Translations under genes and position numbers: made by a program
NCBI GenBank assembly: GCA_023101725.1
Contig: JALJCO010013434.1
Span: 248,001-312,000, forward strand
Reading direction: 5' to 3'
Origin: Atherinomorus stipes
Taxonomy: Eukaryota > Chordata > Actinopteri > Atheriniformes > Atherinidae
DNA: 64,000 bases
Notes under the pieces: model-generated
Told to the model about the DNA's origin: nothing
The model's database searches: none
Seen by the model: only the letters and a program-made list of their open reading frames with translations
In this document: in pieces, positions 52,530 through 56,250 of the stretch
Position numbering within the stretch: position 1 is the stretch's first letter
How the letters are laid out: every line of letters begins with the position of its first letter

Positions 52530-55264
52530 GTGTGTGTGTGTGTATATATATGTATGTATGTATATATATATTTCAATCTTATTGAATTCAGAGTAGTCAC
52601 GACGGCTTGATTGCTAGATCATCTTTCATTCGTTCTAGAAATTTGGCAGACAATGCGGCCTGTGTCTTTTATCCTCTGATGTTATGAGAGCCATTTTCTT
52701 GTGTTCCTCCTCATCCAACAGACCTGTCAGTGTTGTTAGACACGCCTTTATGTGCACAGGGAGTATTAGGGGTTTTACGTTTCTCATTTTGTGTTTGTCT
52801 TTGTGTGTGCATGCATGTTGTCCTTGAGCTTCCTTGAGATGAGGGTTTAAAGAAAAAAATAGAAATCAAAAGCTTTTTCAAAATGTGCCAGAATGCAAGC
52901 TCAGCAGCTCTTTAGCCCACAAATCCCCTTCATCTAAACAGACTGCACATCCGTAACGGCTTGCCGTCTCACAGGCAATTTATATTGTGTGTGTCTGCTG
53001 TGTCTTTTTCTAAAGATGGCATTTTTTTAATTAATTTGATTTTTTTCCTCTTTAGATAAAATACATAACCCACAGTACTGTCTGCTCATGGCTCACACAC
53101 ACAACATATGAACACGACATTCCACAACTCTTAAGCCAAACCAAAGTTGGACCACAGATCCAGATAATTATAGTTCAGACTGTGGAAGCCACTCTTTGAA
53201 CTGAAATGCTGAATTTGAAGTCTATAAAGATGATATTTGCAACAAGAACAAGTTCTCAGTCATGTTTCTGCAAATAATTAACAGTCTTCTCTCTCCTCAA
53301 GGTGGCTCCTCTGTCTGGCAGTCTGAACGGGGAGCTCCTCTCATCCTCTGGCCTCAGCAGCTCCGCCAGCATCTCCGACTTTCCTGCACCTCAGAAACCC
53401 TTGGTCCGTGCCAGCTTGTCCGTTGCACCAGCTGACTATCCTGACCGCCCTGAAGTGGCTCTGCGGCGGGAGACGGGCTCTTCTACTCTTCCTCTGCCAC
53501 TGAAGACAGAAGTACCCCTCCATCTCTTCAGCACCACCAACCAGCAACACAAACCGGTCGGGGTGCAACAGCAGATCCCCACCAAACTGGCTGCAATCAA
53601 CAGCGGCAAAGGGAAAGGAAGCAAGGGCGGCAAAGCCTCACATCGCACCGACAGCACTGGTGAGGACACACACTTCTACATTCGAGTTAATATTGAGAGT
53701 ACAGACTTGAGGAAAGCATTCAAATGAACCAGTGCCAAGACACTCAACAACAACAAAAGGTTTTCATGAAGTGACTAGAAAACATCAACAAAAAATGTAG
53801 CTCTGACAGTTAGTGGCTCCTTTCACTAGAACTTTATTGCGGAGCCTTTGGCAACAGTGGTGCTGTCAGAGCTGTCAGGCTGTGGGAAATGTTGATGCAT
53901 ATCAGAGATGTAAGTAAGTTTTAAGACACTCTTTGAAACGGTACCAAATATGTGCTGAAGTGAAGGATATGAGATGCCTTTATGCTTGTCTGTGCTTGTT
54001 TGGAGTCAGACCTCTGAAACACATTAAGATTGTGCTCATGCAGCATCTGTCTCGTTTTGAGCTGATGGCAACAAAGACTTAGGCCATTTTATAAGTTCAG
54101 TCTGTCTTAATATGCATCATGAGTGTTGCATTCATTCTACCAGGTGAGGTTTGTCAGTGCAATAAACTATGTAAAAATGTATTTTTTTGTGTTACTCAAG
54201 GTTGACCAGATCACCCTTATTAGAAGTGCATTAGCTGTGTATTCTGGGTAAACCAACTGTTTATCAAATAGTTGTATACTGTGCGATAGGCTGGATTGCT
54301 CCTGTTGACGTTTGCAATCTAATTTTGCAGTTAAATGATCCAATCTCAGTTTGTGTCTCGTCATTTTTCTCTCCAACCTCTTCTTCCTCTCAGCCTCAGT
54401 GGATATGAAGCAGATGCTTCCTCTCAAGCTTTCCAGCAGGGATGACAACGCCCTCAAGGCCAAGCGCTCCATCAGCCCCCACCAGCAGCCCCCTCTGTCG
54501 GCCCCTCCTCAGTCCCACTCCCTGCATCACCACACAGGTACCTCTCTGCCCCTTCCTTGATCTGAATAAACCCAATCTCCTCTTGTCTGTGTTTTCTGCT
54601 GCGTTAGTAATCTTTAGTTCACCGAGACACAAACGTGAGACGTGCGTTCTCACCTGGGCAAACCTGACCCCACCCGATCACATTCCTCTCTAAAGCCTGC
54701 CTTCATGCTGGCCTCGCCCTATGTAAACACCTATCAATTTCACACGCTCTCCTTTGATTTATAGCCGACTGTACAGCTGACACAGACGCTTTAATCCTGT
54801 TCCCTCACAATCATGACTATAAAAAAAAAAAACATTGGCAGGATCTTATGTGATTGATTGCGTTTAGATGAATCAACCCGACTGTGCTTAATTGCAACTA
54901 CAGGCTAATCTCCTGTTTATGCTATTTTCACAGTAATCCTTTGTTCTCTAATGACCTTTCTTTTATGTGCCTGACAGATCAGCTGAGTCCTCCAGACAAC
55001 ACTGGACCAGACAGCCAGCCCACCTCCTCACACTCTCAAAATGTACAGAAGCCCCCAATGCCCTCTGCACAGTTCCATCCTCAGCCCTCCACACAGCCTC
55101 CCACCATGCCTCCCCTCTCACAAGGTCCCACAGCACTTCAGTTTCAACCCCACGTGCAGCCGCAGAACCTCAGTTCAAATGTTCATGGGCTCAGCCACAG
55201 CATCCCGCCACCCTACACCATCACCACAGAAGACCTGAATAAGGAGGATGTTATATTTTTTTAA
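8119..55264 (+). CDS. arhgef18: Rho guanine nucleotide exchange factor 18 (p114RhoGEF), full coding span
   Basis: Spliced CDS of 32 exons: 8119-8194, 14128-14282, 16056-16660, 17035-17182, 18593-18719, 18830-18884, 19438-19482, 19967-20041, 22705-22813, 23141-23330, 32417-32484, 33055-33100, 34661-34868, 35514-35620, 36454-36594, 36846-37096, 37217-37342, 37424-37541, 37649-37903, 38043-38119, 38304-38482, 38742-38815, 39345-39530, 39735-39878, 40209-40324, 41345-41413, 41603-41650, 41793-42074, 42233-42382, 53302-53659, 54394-54537, 54978-55264. These sum to 5,019 nt and 1,672 residues, with every junction in phase. Seen: a C1 zinc finger (499-545), DH (713-910), PH (948-1051), a coiled coil (1255-1400) and the C-terminus KEDVIFF. 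The segments MDETD...SWSLAVD, KRQDVIYELMQTE and [11 protein letters not shown] match human ARHGEF18 as I remember it, which separates it from the paralogues ARHGEF2, ARHGEF28 and AKAP13. Known for the family: DH-PH exchange of GDP for GTP on RhoA (also reported for Rac1), at tight junctions and the apical cortex. An in-frame TGA at 8074 precedes the ATG. One intron (26) is GC-AG. Whether this is the a or b teleost copy cannot be told. Confidence 0.95.
8195..14127 (+). other. arhgef18: arhgef18 intron 1
   Basis: 5.9 kb. No coding signal found. Contains a T-rich/A-rich tract (12027-12056), a short G-run (12355-12365), CA-rich sequence near 11120-11160 and a probable dispersed repeat (12785-13085, with GGTTGGGTTTAGGCAA). 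First introns often hold enhancers, but none is demonstrated here. Confidence 0.6.
12785..13085. repeat. Possible dispersed repeat (GGTTGGGTTTAGGCA type)
   Basis: Contains AAGGGTTAGGGTAAAAGTAC and GGTTGGGTTTAGGCAATAC, motifs common in fish dispersed repeats. Also an internal near-duplicate ATGTACTAAG motif at about 12937-12963. Edges uncertain. Confidence 0.3.
14128..14282 (+). CDS. arhgef18: arhgef18 coding exon 2 (residues 26-77)
   Basis: Acceptor TTGTCTAG at 14127, donor GTAAAG at 14283, ends in phase 0. Cys- and Ser-rich start ([15 protein letters not shown]), then a Ser run and [15 protein letters not shown]. No domain recognised; probably disordered. Confidence 0.85.
15345..15729. mobile_element. 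Nonautonomous hAT element (MITE) with 8-bp target duplication
   Basis: 385 bp in intron 2. Terminal inverted repeats TAGGGATGTCACGAT and, at the other end, the complement of TAGGGATGTAACAAT. Flanked by a perfect 8-bp direct repeat GACCCAAG (15337-15344 and 15730-15737), the hAT hallmark. The interior has AACGGTTAACCGTGAT-like subterminal palindromes. No transposase frame. Confidence 0.85.
16056..16660 (+). CDS. arhgef18: arhgef18 coding exon 3, long disordered segment (residues 78-278)
   Basis: The largest internal exon (605 nt). Acceptor AACATGCAG, donor GTAAGA at 16661, ends in phase 2. Composition is Ser/Thr/Pro/Glu-rich with no fold visible. It ends with [17 protein letters not shown], a basic-Ser (RRHS, Ser266) plus Ser-Pro site that suits a basophilic kinase such as PKA and 14-3-3 binding (inference). 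Confidence 0.9.
17035..17182 (+). CDS. arhgef18: arhgef18 coding exon 4 (residues 279-328)
   Basis: Acceptor GCTGCCAG, donor GTAACT at 17183; enters in phase 2 and leaves in phase 0. Reads [19 protein letters not shown] and then [16 protein letters not shown]: acidic and Ser-rich. It completes the arginine begun in exon 3. Confidence 0.85.
18593..18719 (+). CDS. arhgef18: arhgef18 coding exon 5 (residues 329-370)
   Basis: Acceptor TTCTTTCAG, donor GTGGGG at 18720 (weaker, G-rich), ends in phase 1. Reads [20 protein letters not shown] and then an Ala/Arg-rich stretch ending KQAARAAG. The frame is fixed by joining to exon 6, which gives VAEFDPEE. Confidence 0.8.
18830..18884 (+). CDS. arhgef18: arhgef18 coding exon 6 (residues 371-388)
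   Basis: Short exon; acceptor TCTTTGCAG, donor GTAAGA at 18885, ends in phase 2. Reads [17 protein letters not shown] and leads into the conserved [10 protein letters not shown] segment of the next exon. Confidence 0.85.
19438..19482 (+). CDS. arhgef18: arhgef18 coding exon 7 (residues 389-403)
   Basis: A 45-nt exon; acceptor TTGTCTTAG, donor GTAAGT at 19483. Encodes [15 protein letters not shown], a helical segment typical of the region N-terminal to the C1 domain in the ARHGEF2/18/28/AKAP13 group. Confidence 0.9.
19967..20041 (+). CDS. arhgef18: arhgef18 coding exon 8 (residues 404-428)
   Basis: Acceptor CCTGACAG, donor GTAAGT at 20042, ends in phase 2. Encodes [20 protein letters not shown] and then FLFN. 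The SLTWYEFL motif is a family hallmark just before the basic pre-C1 segment. Confidence 0.92.
20985..21440. repeat. Dispersed repeat copies (TTTATTTGTATAGCACATTTC type)
   Basis: Two related blocks at about 20985-21080 and 21355-21425 share CATTTCATGTACA and GCATTACAGCA(G/A)GGTGCA. Related sequence occurs near 39040-39110 and 60990-61230. A common teleost family of unclear class. Confidence 0.5.
22041..22210. repeat. ATT/AAT microsatellite
   Basis: TTTA repeats followed by (ATT)n and then interrupted (AAT)n and GATAAT tracts in intron 8, so one strand can fold on itself. Confidence 0.9.
22705..22813 (+). CDS. arhgef18: arhgef18 coding exon 9 (residues 429-465)
   Basis: Acceptor CTCCACCAG, donor GTAAAC at 22814, ends in phase 0. 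Acidic start ([10 protein letters not shown]), then [20 protein letters not shown], the conserved basic motif before C1 in this RhoGEF group. It may contact acidic membrane or septin partners (inference). Confidence 0.93.
23141..23330 (+). CDS. arhgef18: arhgef18 coding exon 10, first half of the C1 domain (residues 466-528)
   Basis: Acceptor CCTCTGCAG, donor GTGAGT at 23331, ends in phase 1. Begins with a highly charged Arg/Glu/Lys helix (to about residue 491), then the first C1 ligands: His at 499/500 and the pair CSLC, followed by KKHGLQC. The C1 domain is split here by a 9-kb intron. Confidence 0.94.
24172..24239 (+). other. 68-nt fully paired intronic hairpin
   Basis: Arms 24172-24201 and 24210-24239 (30 nt each) with an 8-nt loop. 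As + strand RNA every position pairs, the only non-Watson-Crick pairs being two G:U. The minus strand would have A:C mismatches. Size resembles a pre-miRNA stem-loop, but a palindromic repeat remnant is equally possible. Confidence 0.6.
26200..27150 (+). promoter_or_regulatory. arhgef18: Candidate internal promoter island in intron 10
   Basis: Locally richer in CG dinucleotides (GGACGCAGC, AACGCGAG, CAACGG, AACGGCG, ATAGCGCGTCGC) than the surrounding intron, with repeated GCTAGC motifs as often seen in fish 5' UTRs. A possible noncoding first exon ends at 26269 with donor GTAAGAAG. Such a transcript would splice to exon 11 and start translation at a downstream ATG, for example MDETD in exon 14 (inference). 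Confidence 0.35.
29723..29748. repeat. CT dinucleotide microsatellite
   Basis: About 13 CT units followed by an A/G-rich, then A-rich block up to 30140 in intron 10. Confidence 0.85.
30943..30998. repeat. TA dinucleotide microsatellite
   Basis: Long (TA)n run with GTATAT/TATGTA edges. Confidence 0.92.
32417..32484 (+). CDS. arhgef18: arhgef18 coding exon 11, second half of the C1 domain (residues 529-551)
   Basis: Acceptor GTTTTTCAG, donor GTAAAA at 32485, phase 0. Reads [17 protein letters not shown] and supplies the remaining zinc ligands (C530, H535, C538, C545). Spacings fit a C1 fold, with 11 residues between the second and third cysteines. The phorbol/DAG-binding loop looks non-canonical, so an atypical C1 is likely (inference). 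Confidence 0.94.
33055..33100 (+). CDS. arhgef18: arhgef18 coding exon 12 (residues 552-566)
   Basis: A 46-nt exon; acceptor CCAAACAG, donor GTGAGT at 33101, ends in phase 1. Encodes [15 protein letters not shown]. The SGSPNL motif follows C1 in relatives. Confidence 0.9.
34126..34132 (+). promoter_or_regulatory. arhgef18: Candidate TATA box of an internal arhgef18 promoter
   Basis: TATAAAA inside intron 12. A start site about 30 nt downstream would give a leader with no ATG until 34297, where the context GCAATGG (purine at -3, G at +4) is favourable. No CAAT or other element was confirmed. Confidence 0.35.
34297..34868 (+). CDS. arhgef18: Candidate alternative first coding exon of a short arhgef18 isoform
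   Basis: Open frame from ATG 34297 (MELTVAKG) running without a stop into exon 13 and ending in exactly the phase exon 14 needs (190 codons plus 2 nt). It would give a 1,227-residue isoform that lacks the C1 domain. The unique part has a basic aromatic stretch ([20 protein letters not shown]) and a Ser-rich run. The Ser-rich run overlaps the pyrimidine tract of the exon 13 acceptor, so part of the openness could be compositional. Human ARHGEF18 also has shorter isoforms starting near this point. Confidence 0.4.
34661..34868 (+). CDS. arhgef18: arhgef18 coding exon 13 (residues 567-635)
   Basis: Acceptor TCTTCCCCAG after a long pyrimidine tract, donor GTGAGT at 34869; enters in phase 1, leaves in phase 2. 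Reads [20 protein letters not shown] and then a Ser/Ala/Thr/Tyr-rich linker. The same frame stays open upstream to 34297, which suggests that this exon can also be the 3' part of an alternative first exon. Confidence 0.85.
35514..35620 (+). CDS. arhgef18: arhgef18 coding exon 14 (residues 636-671)
   Basis: Acceptor TTCCCTCAG, donor GTGAGC at 35621, ends in phase 1. Encodes [15 protein letters not shown] and then [14 protein letters not shown]. This is the acidic segment corresponding to GEMDEADS...TESIFVE of human ARHGEF18. Confidence 0.95.
36454..36594 (+). CDS. arhgef18: arhgef18 coding exon 15, linker and start of DH domain (residues 672-718)
   Basis: Acceptor CTCCTCAG, donor GTGAGT at 36595, ends in phase 1. 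Encodes [15 protein letters not shown], then [20 protein letters not shown], then [10 protein letters not shown], the entry into the first DH helix. Confidence 0.97.
36846..37096 (+). CDS. arhgef18: arhgef18 coding exon 16, DH domain CR1 (residues 719-802)
   Basis: Acceptor TTATACAG, donor GTACAG at 37097, ends in phase 0. Encodes [17 protein letters not shown] (conserved region 1, which contacts Rho switch I), [16 protein letters not shown] and [14 protein letters not shown]. Confidence 0.97.
37217..37342 (+). CDS. arhgef18: arhgef18 coding exon 17, DH domain (residues 803-844)
   Basis: Acceptor GTTTTCCAG, donor GTAAGA at 37343; phase 0 at both ends. Encodes [20 protein letters not shown] and then [20 protein letters not shown]. 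Confidence 0.97.
37424..37541 (+). CDS. arhgef18: arhgef18 coding exon 18, DH domain CR3 core (residues 845-883)
   Basis: Acceptor CTTTTCAG, donor GTCCTT at 37542 (GT but otherwise weak), ends in phase 1. Encodes the strongest DH signature, [18 protein letters not shown] (conserved region 3), preceded by [11 protein letters not shown]. Confidence 0.97.
37649..37903 (+). CDS. arhgef18: arhgef18 coding exon 19, end of DH and start of PH (residues 884-968)
   Basis: Acceptor GTTTCTAG, donor GTATGC at 37904, ends in phase 1. Encodes the last DH helix ([20 protein letters not shown]), a linker, and the first PH strands ([17 protein letters not shown]). Confidence 0.97.
38043..38119 (+). CDS. arhgef18: arhgef18 coding exon 20, PH domain (residues 969-994)
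   Basis: Acceptor TCCTTTCAG, donor GTGAGT at 38120, ends in phase 0. Encodes [19 protein letters not shown] and then RYVFATV, central PH beta strands. Confidence 0.97.
38304..38482 (+). CDS. arhgef18: arhgef18 coding exon 21, C-terminal half of PH domain (residues 995-1053)
   Basis: Acceptor CCACCCAG, donor GTAACT at 38483, ends in phase 2. Encodes [40 protein letters not shown] and the closing PH helix IRQAVE. The invariant PH tryptophan is present. Confidence 0.97.
38742..38815 (+). CDS. arhgef18: arhgef18 coding exon 22 (residues 1054-1078)
   Basis: Acceptor TCTTTTAG, donor GTAACT at 38816, ends in phase 1. Encodes [20 protein letters not shown] and KEFQ, an acidic start to the post-PH helix. 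Confidence 0.95.
38990..39300. repeat. Dispersed repeat in intron 22
   Basis: ACTTTATTTATAAAGCGCTT...CCTAAAGTGCTTTGCAAG is a sequence type widely repeated in teleosts and related to the copy near 21000. A C-rich tract follows at 39200-39225. Confidence 0.55.
39345..39530 (+). CDS. arhgef18: arhgef18 coding exon 23 (residues 1079-1140)
   Basis: Acceptor GATTTCTAG, donor GTAAGA at 39531, ends in phase 1. Encodes [32 protein letters not shown] and [20 protein letters not shown]. It parallels human ERLSMKDQ...LEKQQIYLEMAE. Confidence 0.95.
39735..39878 (+). CDS. arhgef18: arhgef18 coding exon 24 (residues 1141-1188)
   Basis: Acceptor AAACCTCAG, donor GTGAGT at 39879, ends in phase 1. Encodes [15 protein letters not shown] and [15 protein letters not shown]. 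The PRRA(D/E)TF(A/G)G motif is shared with human ARHGEF18 and AKAP13 and resembles a basic-Thr phosphosite. Confidence 0.95.
40209..40324 (+). CDS. arhgef18: arhgef18 coding exon 25 (residues 1189-1227)
   Basis: Acceptor TTTGTGCCAG, donor GTAGGG at 40325, ends in phase 0. Encodes [20 protein letters not shown] and then [19 protein letters not shown] stronger-looking GTGAGT at 40236 inside the exon would break the frame if used. Confidence 0.88.
41345..41413 (+). CDS. arhgef18: arhgef18 coding exon 26 (residues 1228-1250)
   Basis: Acceptor GTTGCACAG; donor is GCAAGC at 41414, a GC-AG intron with the strong GAG|GCAAG context. Encodes [19 protein letters not shown] and ends PEAE. Frame continuity with exon 27 ([16 protein letters not shown]) supports the GC donor. 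Confidence 0.85.
41603..41650 (+). CDS. arhgef18: arhgef18 coding exon 27 (residues 1251-1266)
   Basis: A 48-nt exon; acceptor TATTGTAG, donor GTAATA at 41651; phase 0 at both ends. Encodes [16 protein letters not shown], the start of the C-terminal coiled coil, matching human LVQRIQTLSQLLLNLQ. Confidence 0.92.
41793..42074 (+). CDS. arhgef18: arhgef18 coding exon 28, coiled coil (residues 1267-1360)
   Basis: Acceptor TTTCATCAG, donor GTGAAA at 42075; phase 0 at both ends. Encodes [35 protein letters not shown] and a Glu/Gln/Arg-rich heptad region. The C-terminal region of p114RhoGEF is known to bind junctional adaptors. Confidence 0.96.
42233..42382 (+). CDS. arhgef18: arhgef18 coding exon 29, end of coiled coil (residues 1361-1410)
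   Basis: Acceptor CTATGCAG, donor GTAGGA at 42383; phase 0 at both ends. Encodes [39 protein letters not shown] and [11 protein letters not shown]. It parallels human RQAYQHDLERLREAQ. Confidence 0.96.
42895..43393. mobile_element. Foldback / long-inverted-repeat element
   Basis: The left end CACTGCAAAAACTCAAAT... and the complement of the right end (AATGCCAAAACTCAAAT...) align over most of about 200 bp. Shared blocks include TTTTTCTCATTTCTAGTCAA and AAGAAATCTTATCAAGAAAA-like sequence. The centre (43090-43206) is A-rich with a GA run. No ORF. Confidence 0.65.
44139..44400. repeat. Dispersed fish repeat
   Basis: Starts CTAAAGGAATAGTACACCCA and holds CCCTCATGGTGAGCAAGACT, a block I recognise as common in fish introns. 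Preceded by short tandem TTAACCCTCAA units (44070-44110). Confidence 0.4.
44507..45000 (+). pseudogene. 3' end of a degenerate Tc1/mariner element
   Basis: 44519-44560 reads [14 protein letters not shown] ([13 protein letters not shown] motif), and 44640-44700 reads [20 protein letters not shown], a typical C-terminus of a Tc1 transposase. The right terminus near 44960-44995 carries GATATTCTAATTTTTTGGGT, like a terminal repeat. Interrupted and frameshifted. Confidence 0.6.
47131..47150. repeat. Poly-T tract
   Basis: About 20 T in intron 29; similar T or A runs at 32827-32850 and 29959-29985. Confidence 0.85.
47308..48850. mobile_element. Nonautonomous hAT (Charlie-like) element with nested insertion
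   Basis: The left end TAGTGGTCAGCAACTGG and the complement of the right end (CAGGGGTCGGCAAGT) match the CAGGGGTCGGCAA terminus of hAT elements. Subterminal GGCCTGTGGGCCAA / TTTGGCCCCAGGCCAAA pairs. The 8-bp flanks CTATAGCA and CTACAGTG differ only by transitions, consistent with an aged target duplication. No transposase recognised. A foldback sits inside (48216-48469). Confidence 0.6.
48216..48469. mobile_element. Foldback element with 63-bp inverted arms and flanking direct repeat
   Basis: Arms 48261-48323 and 48405-48467 are reverse complements with 2 mismatches in 63. The 81-nt spacer holds CGTTTCAGGCGTATGCCCTT. Flanked by a 15-bp direct repeat with one mismatch (TCACACAGATTTCAA at 48201, TCACACAGATTTTAA at 48470). 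The class is unclear; the long variable duplication looks more like a retroelement than a hAT. Confidence 0.7.
51437..51540. repeat. (TG)n(TA)n(CA)n compound microsatellite
   Basis: TG run, then a long TA run, then CA run, forming a near-palindrome directly 5' of the Tc1 relic. Confidence 0.92.
51552..52455 (+). pseudogene. Degenerate Tc1-like transposon
   Basis: The terminal repeat CCTGGCCAAAAAAATAAAAA at the left matches the complement of the right end (CCTGGCCCAAGAAAAGTCGCC). Between them, transposase pieces: [20 protein letters not shown] (helix-turn-helix), [20 protein letters not shown] (second catalytic Asp) and [11 protein letters not shown] (third acid). The first catalytic Asp region is deleted (jump near 51895) and several stops interrupt, so it is inactive. 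Confidence 0.85.
52463..52570. repeat. TG/TA compound microsatellite 3' of the Tc1 relic
   Basis: TATGTATG...TGTGTG(TA)n...TGTGTG...TATGTATG, abutting the right end of the Tc1 relic. Confidence 0.9.
53302..53659 (+). CDS. arhgef18: arhgef18 coding exon 30 (residues 1411-1529)
   Basis: Acceptor CCTCAAG, donor GTGAGG at 53660, ends in phase 1. Ser/Pro-rich; holds [30 protein letters not shown] and [20 protein letters not shown], all close to human ARHGEF18. The gly-lys tract may be phosphoregulated (inference). Confidence 0.96.
54394..54537 (+). CDS. arhgef18: arhgef18 coding exon 31 (residues 1530-1577)
   Basis: Acceptor CCTCTCAG, donor GTACCT at 54538, ends in phase 1. Encodes [39 protein letters not shown] and a His cluster. 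KRSISP aligns with human RRSLSP. Confidence 0.93.
54978..55264 (+). CDS. arhgef18: arhgef18 terminal coding exon 32 (residues 1578-1672)
   Basis: Acceptor GCCTGACAG; ends at TAA 55262-55264. Pro/Gln/Ser-rich with PxxP stretches, ending [11 protein letters not shown]. As I recall it, the human protein ends in the same KEDVIFF. The last residues fit a class II PDZ ligand (hydrophobic at 0 and -2), an inference. Confidence 0.96.
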
Positions 55265-55554
55265 TTTTCAGTTTTCCCCTGAACAATCAATTATTCCATA
55301 ACAGAAGCAGTTATGAGGCAGTTTCTGGTCCACAGTCAACCACAAGGCCCATTTAGAGGAAAAACCTCTGAGTTGATGTGGGCAGTAGCTGTGTTATTGC
55401 AGAGAGCATGGCTGCAGTAACATCCAGAGAAATCTATTACTTGTTTAATACGGCTGCTTCACATTTGCTTTTAATCTGTCAATATTTTATTGAATTTGCA
55501 GTTTTGTATCTAAACTTAATTTGGTCACAAGTATGGGGAAAGAACTTGTGGGAA

Positions 55555-55560
55555 AATAAA
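55555..55560 (+). promoter_or_regulatory. arhgef18: Possible proximal polyadenylation signal
   Basis: AATAAA 291 nt after the stop codon, followed by GGTGTTGT and a T-run. A plausible alternative 3' end. Confidence 0.35.
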
Positions 55561-56224
55561 GGTGTTGTACCATGTTTTTTTTTAGTAAGAAAAAAGTTGA
55601 AATGAAGTTTAATCAACCCAAAGACAAAAACCAGAAGAGCTGAATGGGATGTAACTGAAAGGAGCATCGAGAAAGAGGAACTGTGGCTTGTTTTTCTGGA
55701 GAGGAGTGCAGTCAGGCCAGTTTAGTGAAGCATGAACAGTGCAGCGATGGAGTCCTGGCCTTTACTGTACACATCTGCTGGACCTGGGACAACATGAAAC
55801 AGCTCTGCTTGAAGCTCCATTTGCACAATATAAATGCTCCATTCCAGACTAATGAAGGATTTTCTAATGGGAAACATGCTTAAAATATGATTGTGCAGCT
55901 TAATTTTATTTTGTCATTGGTACTTGTCTTAATAATCATGCACATTACAGAATGCTTAAACTGTGGATTACACCTGTAGTGTTGCAGCTGGTTGTACAAC
56001 CTAACTTTAATTATGATTTATTTTGATTTGTTTTAATTAAGAGAGTTTGGCTTCTTATCTGCCTCTTTAAAAGAATTTAAAGAAGGCATACAGTCTGACT
56101 TTTACCTTCAACTGTGGCTGTTAGCTTTCTAAAGGGCATGCAGCTAAACTGTTCCATAAAAGATCACATCTTTTGTAAGTTATGACAGAAATCTACAAGT
56201 TTGAGTATGTACTTAAATTAAAAT

Positions 56225-56250
56225 GCCTTCAGACTTTAATGTCTGAAGGC
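56225..56250 (+). other. arhgef18: Perfect hairpin in the 3' UTR
   Basis: GCCTTCAGAC, loop TTTAAT, then GTCTGAAGGC followed by TTTTT: a 10-bp perfect stem about 960 nt after the stop codon. It could be an RNA-binding element; no known consensus recognised. Confidence 0.55.

Larger units (their letters stand above)
42383..53301 (+). other. arhgef18: arhgef18 intron 29, transposon-rich
   Basis: 10.9 kb, the largest intron. Contains the foldback at 42895-43393, a dispersed repeat (about 44139-44400), a Tc1 relic (44507-45000), a hAT element with a nested foldback (47308-48850), and a Tc1 relic between TG/TA/CA repeats (51437-52570). The sequence between (45000-47300, 48850-51400) shows nothing recognised. 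Confidence 0.65.

Noticed and set aside
53302..53727. Stand-alone gene starting at GTG 53302
   Set aside because: It is exon 30 of arhgef18; the GTG is a valine codon just after the splice acceptor.
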